A stretch of 37,248 bases of DNA from JBLHGU01 sp047615875 (lineage in GTDB: Bacteria; Pseudomonadota; Gammaproteobacteria; Arenicellales; CAJQKF01). Positions within the stretch are counted from its first letter, which is position 1; every line of letters begins with the position of its first letter. The position numbers were made by a program, and so were the translations under genes. The notes beneath the pieces are model-generated. The model made no database searches, was not told the DNA's origin, and saw only the letters and a list, made by a program, of their open reading frames with translations. Below, one piece after another: positions 33,997 through 37,248 of the stretch. The stretch lies in assembly GCA_047615875.1 (NCBI GenBank), contig JBLHGU010000035.1, positions 1 to 37,248 on the forward strand, read 5' to 3'.

Positions 33997-35241
33997 ATGA
34001 AGTTGAACTCAGAAGAGCAGGCGATGCTGAATGGGGAGTTGGGAATTCCCCGCCAATGGGCTATGCAGCATATGTTACAGGTGGGTCGTTTCTTTGACGC
34101 CCAGGATCTTGTCGAAGTTAGCCAGGCCCATATAATGGCCGATACCGAGTCTCTGGGAGAGGCCGGTGTCGCGATGCTGGAAGAATTGGCTACGTACCCG
34201 CTGAAGGACAGGACCATACGTATCCCGATGATCACGGATCCTCGTGGGATTGATTTTTGTCACTTTAAGAAGCTCGGTCAAACAGATGCCATGGCAAGCC
34301 TCGAACAGCGTGCCATCGATGCTTTTAAATCTTTCGACATCATGATGACTGATACCTGCATCAACTATCAAACCATAATGGCCCCGGTTCGTGGGGAGCA
34401 TTTGGCCTTTGGTGATACCGGTGTTGTGATCTACTGCAATAGTGTGCTGGGCGCTTATTCGAATTTTGAGGGCGGACCATCGGCCCTGGCTGCGGGACTA
34501 ACTGGAAGAACGCCCAGATATGCACTACATCTGGATCAGAATCGAAAGGCCACGCAACGTTTTGATGTAACGTCACAACCAGAGTCTTTGTCTGATTGGG
34601 GTGCATTAGGTGGGATAATTGGTGCCAGGGCAGGTTCTTATTGGGAGGTGCCGGTTATCGAGGGAATCACCGGCCGGCCAGGTTCTGACGAGCTGAAACA
34701 CTTTGGCGCGGCTATGGCGAGTTTTGGTTCAATACCTCTATTTCATGTCGTTGGTATTACCCCAGAGGCTCCCACTATCGAGGCTGTTTGTGAGCCAGAC
34801 AGCCTGCCACTTGAATCAATTGGGGAAGATGACTACTCCAGCTTCTTCTCGCGTTACTCGGGCAAAGGTGAAAAACTGGATGTTGTAGTTTTCTCGGCAC
34901 CTCAACTTTCTTTATTGGAAATGCGCTCGCTGGCAAACTTGCTTGAAGGTAGACGTATACATAACGACACTGCCCTCTTAGTTGCTACCAGTCCGGCGGT
35001 AGCCGCCGACGCCAAAAGGATGGGTATTAGCCAGACTATTGAAGCTTCTGGTGGACTGGTGCTTGAAGGCATGTGTTTCTATCAAAGCTATGCGCGGGAA
35101 ATGGCCGAGGCCAATGGCTGGCAAAGACTCATGTCGAATTCCGCCAAGCTGATCAACATCATTGGTGGTTATGGTTATTTACCAACGATGGGATCTATGC
35201 AGGAATGTGTTGATTCAGCCGTAGCGGGAGAAGTGGTATGA
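33997..35241 (+). CDS. Aconitase X, large (catalytic) subunit
   Basis: The 414-residue aconitase X (AcnX, former DUF521) has Thr-Cys121-Ile-Asn-Tyr124 in place of the common Thr-Cys-Thr-Pro-Tyr, Cys-Asn148-Ser-Val-Leu-Gly-Ala (147-153), Gly-Arg-Thr-Pro-Arg-Tyr (170-175), and a late Asn-Ser-Ala-Lys (381-384). AcnX enzymes are Fe-S dehydratases; known members act on cis-3-hydroxy-L-proline or, in archaea, mevalonate 5-phosphate. The motif between 132 and 146 (Gly-Glu-His-Leu-Ala-Phe-Gly-Asp-Thr-Gly) departs from the usual Glu-Ser-Ser-Ala form, so a different substrate is plausible. It overlaps the small-subunit start by four bases (ATGA). Confidence 0.82.
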   Translation: MKLNSEEQAMLNGELGIPRQWAMQHMLQVGRFFDAQDLVEVSQAHIMADTESLGEAGVAMLEELATYPLKDRTIRIPMITDPRGIDFCHFKKLGQTDAMASLEQRAIDAFKSFDIMMTDTCINYQTIMAPVRGEHLAFGDTGVVIYCNSVLGAYSNFEGGPSALAAGLTGRTPRYALHLDQNRKATQRFDVTSQPESLSDWGALGGIIGARAGSYWEVPVIEGITGRPGSDELKHFGAAMASFGSIPLFHVVGITPEAPTIEAVCEPDSLPLESIGEDDYSSFFSRYSGKGEKLDVVVFSAPQLSLLEMRSLANLLEGRRIHNDTALLVATSPAVAADAKRMGISQTIEASGGLVLEGMCFYQSYAREMAEANGWQRLMSNSAKLINIIGGYGYLPTMGSMQECVDSAVAGEVV

Positions 35242-35657
35242 CTGAATTGATTGAGCTTCGTTGTCATGTAGGAGTAGGTCCTGTAGTTACCGGTGAAGCG
35301 CTAGTGACGGATGACAACTTTTCTGCCCGCTACGACCTGGATCGAATTAAGGGCATATTTTCACGCCCGCAGCATAAGTTGGCGGGGCAAAGTTATGTTG
35401 ATAAGGTGCTGGTTTTTAACACCGCCAAAGGCGGCGTTGCGTCAGCCTGGATGCTGCATGAAATGACTCATCGTGGTGTCGCTCCAAAGGCTATTCTGTT
35501 CAATAGGGTTAACCCCATATTAGCTCAGGGTGGTGCCCTGGCCAATATGGCTTTGTGTGATCGATTTGAGGCGGGCGATGTTACTCAACTGATAAAAACC
35601 GGTGATGTCGTAACAGTTGATCCCGATCAGGGTATGGTTTTAGTCAAACGAGGTTAG
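35238..35657 (+). CDS. Aconitase X, small swivel subunit (DUF126)
   Basis: The 139-residue swivel-domain partner of AcnX. The pattern Gly-Pro-Val-Val-Thr-Gly-Glu-Ala-Leu near 14-22, Arg-Val-Asn-Pro-Ile-Leu-Ala-Gln-Gly near 90-98, and a C-terminal Gly-Asp-Val-Val-Thr-Val-Asp fit DUF126. The loop usually reading Gly-x-Gly-Ser, whose Ser takes part in catalysis in related swivel domains, is Ala63-Lys-Gly-Gly66 here. Start and stop are tightly coupled: four bases shared with the large subunit and five bases to the oxygenase gene. Confidence 0.85.
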   Translation: MTELIELRCHVGVGPVVTGEALVTDDNFSARYDLDRIKGIFSRPQHKLAGQSYVDKVLVFNTAKGGVASAWMLHEMTHRGVAPKAILFNRVNPILAQGGALANMALCDRFEAGDVTQLIKTGDVVTVDPDQGMVLVKRG

Positions 35658-35662
35658 TTGAT

Positions 35663-36673
35663 ATGGTTGTAAGATATCTAGATTGTTCTAACGAAGTAAG
35701 TGAGTTGCGTGACCCTCCTGCGGGTGTTCGTTGCTGGGTCGCTGATGAGATTGTTGATCAAGACTGGAAGGTGTTTCTGTCTAGTGAAGCCTTATTGGAA
35801 CTTGAAAGTTTGGCGCTGTTTATAGAGCAAAACCCTCTGCAAAACTTACAGAGACGTGTGTCTGAAGTTTCATTACCGGCGTGTGAGTTACTAATGGCAC
35901 AGATGAAAGAAATTCTGTCCAATGGGGTAGGGTTTGCGGTGTTGGATCGATTGCCTATGCAAGCCCCTATTCAAACCTTAGTTGAAGTCTACTGGTTACT
36001 GGGGCAGTGCATCGGTCGGCCGGTTGCTCAAAAGTGGAATGGTGAGATGATTTATGATGTCACCGATACAGGCAAAAAATTTCAATACGGTGTTCGCGGA
36101 TCACGTACATCAGTAGAACTGCTATTCCATACAGATAATGCGTTTGCACAACAAGTTCCGGACTATGTTGGATTGTTTTGTAGAAATCCCGCCAGACAAG
36201 GCGGTATTAGTCGTTTCTGTAGTTTATATACGGTCCATCAACGCATGAGAGCTACATACCCAGAGTTGCTTATGCGTTTATATCAGTCCATGTTTTTTGA
36301 CCGACAGAAAGAACATAGAGAAGGTGGCGAGCCGGTTTGTTTCGCACCCTATTTTAGTTGGCGTCACGAACGTCTCTATGCCCGGGCAAATTCCTCGTTG
36401 GCTCGTAAGGGTTATGAAGTCGCTGAAGTTACTATAGATGCTCAACTCAGTGATGCACTGGATGCCATAGATGAAGTATGTGCCGCGGATGACCTCTGGT
36501 TTGAAGCCGAGCTTGAACGGGGTCAGATTCAATATCTTAATAATCACGAAGTAGGGCACTATCGTAGTGCCTTTGAAGACTTTGATGAGCCTGAACAAAA
36601 GCGTTATCTGTATAGGCTCTGGCATCGTGAAGAAGGCTCCATCGCCTATGACGGACTGTACATGAATTCCTGA
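35663..36673 (+). CDS. TauD/TfdA-like 2-oxoglutarate/Fe(II) oxygenase
   Basis: The 336-residue oxygenase has iron ligands His156 and Asp158 (Phe-His-Thr-Asp-Asn), distal His299 in Val-Gly-His-Tyr-Arg-Ser-Ala-Phe, and Arg318 in Tyr-Arg-Leu-Trp for 2-oxoglutarate, in the spacing of the TauD/TfdA superfamily (gamma-butyrobetaine hydroxylases are members). It would hydroxylate an unactivated carbon using O2 and 2-oxoglutarate, in some cases followed by loss of a group such as trimethylamine or sulfite. It begins five bases after the AcnX small subunit, so hydroxylation followed by dehydration is a natural reading. The substrate is unknown. Confidence 0.82.
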   Translation: MVVRYLDCSNEVSELRDPPAGVRCWVADEIVDQDWKVFLSSEALLELESLALFIEQNPLQNLQRRVSEVSLPACELLMAQMKEILSNGVGFAVLDRLPMQAPIQTLVEVYWLLGQCIGRPVAQKWNGEMIYDVTDTGKKFQYGVRGSRTSVELLFHTDNAFAQQVPDYVGLFCRNPARQGGISRFCSLYTVHQRMRATYPELLMRLYQSMFFDRQKEHREGGEPVCFAPYFSWRHERLYARANSSLARKGYEVAEVTIDAQLSDALDAIDEVCAADDLWFEAELERGQIQYLNNHEVGHYRSAFEDFDEPEQKRYLYRLWHREEGSIAYDGLYMNS

Positions 36674-36790
36674 TTGGTAGGAGGCCCCAGTCGTGGTGGT
36701 TGTATACTCGAAATAACCCGCGCCGCTAGTGATAATGATTCGTTCATTGCCCGCGGCGTAATTTCCAAAGCTACGCTCAAGGTTAGATCT

Positions 36791-37248
36791 ATGCCGGAAA
36801 CTCCCAATATACTTGTCATTATGGTTGATCAAATGACGCCTTTTTTTGCTGGCGCCTATGGACACCCACGTGTTCTAACACCTAATCTGGATAAACTGGC
36901 TAGCCGCGGCACACGATTTGACGCAGCTTATACGCCCTGTCCTATATGCGCGCCAGCCAGAGCTGGCATGATGACGGGCCGGCATGTTTCCAAGATTGGC
37001 TGTAATGATAATGGAGACTCTTTCTCCTCAATGTTGCCGACATTCGCGCATTATCTCAGCAATGCCGGTTACGACACAACGTTGAGTGGCAAGATGCATT
37101 TCGTTGGCCCAGATCAATTGCACGGTTTTCGCCGACGATTAACCACTGATGTATATCCATCCACTTATGACTGGTCTTACGATCCACTTAATCAGGGAGA
37201 GGACGTTCTGGCGTTTGATTTCTATAAGCAGTATCTAGCAGAGAATGT
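36791..37248 (+). CDS. Choline-sulfatase-type sulfatase (partial, cut by window end)
   Basis: The first 152 codons of a type I sulfatase; the frame is open at the window edge. It opens Thr-Pro-Asn-Ile-Leu-Val-Ile-Met-Val-Asp-Gln-Met, has the formylglycine site C53-A-P-A-R57 and Met-Thr-Gly, then Gly-Lys-Met-His-Phe-Val-Gly, Asp-Gln-Leu-His-Gly-Phe and Arg-Leu-Thr-Thr-Asp-Val-Tyr-Pro, the same blocks as the betC-like protein at 2650-4203. It lies 117 bases after the oxygenase gene on the same strand. A choline-O-sulfate or related quaternary-amine sulfate substrate is likely (inference), but an AcnX/TctABC setting is unusual for BetC. Confidence 0.85.
   Translation, partial: MPETPNILVIMVDQMTPFFAGAYGHPRVLTPNLDKLASRGTRFDAAYTPCPICAPARAGMMTGRHVSKIGCNDNGDSFSSMLPTFAHYLSNAGYDTTLSGKMHFVGPDQLHGFRRRLTTDVYPSTYDWSYDPLNQGEDVLAFDFYKQYLAEN

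Noticed and set aside
36720..36765. CGCCGC...GCGGCG arms before the last sulfatase gene
   Set aside because: The loop is long and no T-run follows; probably chance in a GC-rich patch.

Overview
The window looks like a gene-dense chromosomal stretch from a marine, osmolyte-degrading Proteobacterium, most likely a gammaproteobacterium. This is inferred from moderate GC content, SlyD with a His-rich tail, YciI/YciK-type neighbours, a deoxynucleoside kinase, a DUF1289 protein and several TTG/GTG starts. The taxon was not tested by any search. I see no rRNA, tRNA, CRISPR array, insertion sequence or phage gene. No gene encodes a recognisable transcription regulator.

Left part (1-13.7 kb): an exported RCC1-repeat protein; a Bcr/CflA-type MFS exporter facing a choline-sulfatase (betC-like); a broken 2OG-Fe(II) oxygenase gene; a YciI-YciK-like pair in which the SDR has lost its catalytic Tyr and Lys; a tight rightward operon (deoxynucleoside kinase, HSL-type esterase, DUF1289, EamA transporter, MFS transporter); a leftward VOC plus small membrane protein pair; a decayed MFS fragment; and a two-domain glycosyltransferase.

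Middle (13.7-22.1 kb, all leftward): aspartate/aromatic aminotransferase, a non-pyrrolysine MttB-family methyltransferase, an 809-residue dimethylglycine/sarcosine dehydrogenase-like FAD-GcvT protein, a DddP-type DMSP lyase with every known metal and catalytic residue in place, and an IMP-dehydrogenase-like protein with an altered active site. This reads as a methylated-osmolyte (betaine/DMSP) catabolic block. Rightward modABC (molybdate uptake) follows, then a leftward HAD phosphatase and amine oxidase pair, and slyD.

Right part (27.3-37.2 kb) is the most interesting. Two divergent operons share a 211-base control region. Leftward are an N-formylglutamate-amidohydrolase-like protein, a BKACE beta-keto acid cleavage enzyme and a PLP decarboxylase. 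Rightward are a tripartite tricarboxylate transporter (tctC-B-A), a two-subunit aconitase X, a TauD/TfdA-like 2OG oxygenase and a second choline-sulfatase-type sulfatase cut by the window end. Together they suggest an uncharacterised pathway: import a carboxylate (possibly a sulfated or quaternary-amine compound), hydroxylate, dehydrate, cleave a beta-keto acid, and deformylate. The substrate cannot be read from the sequence.
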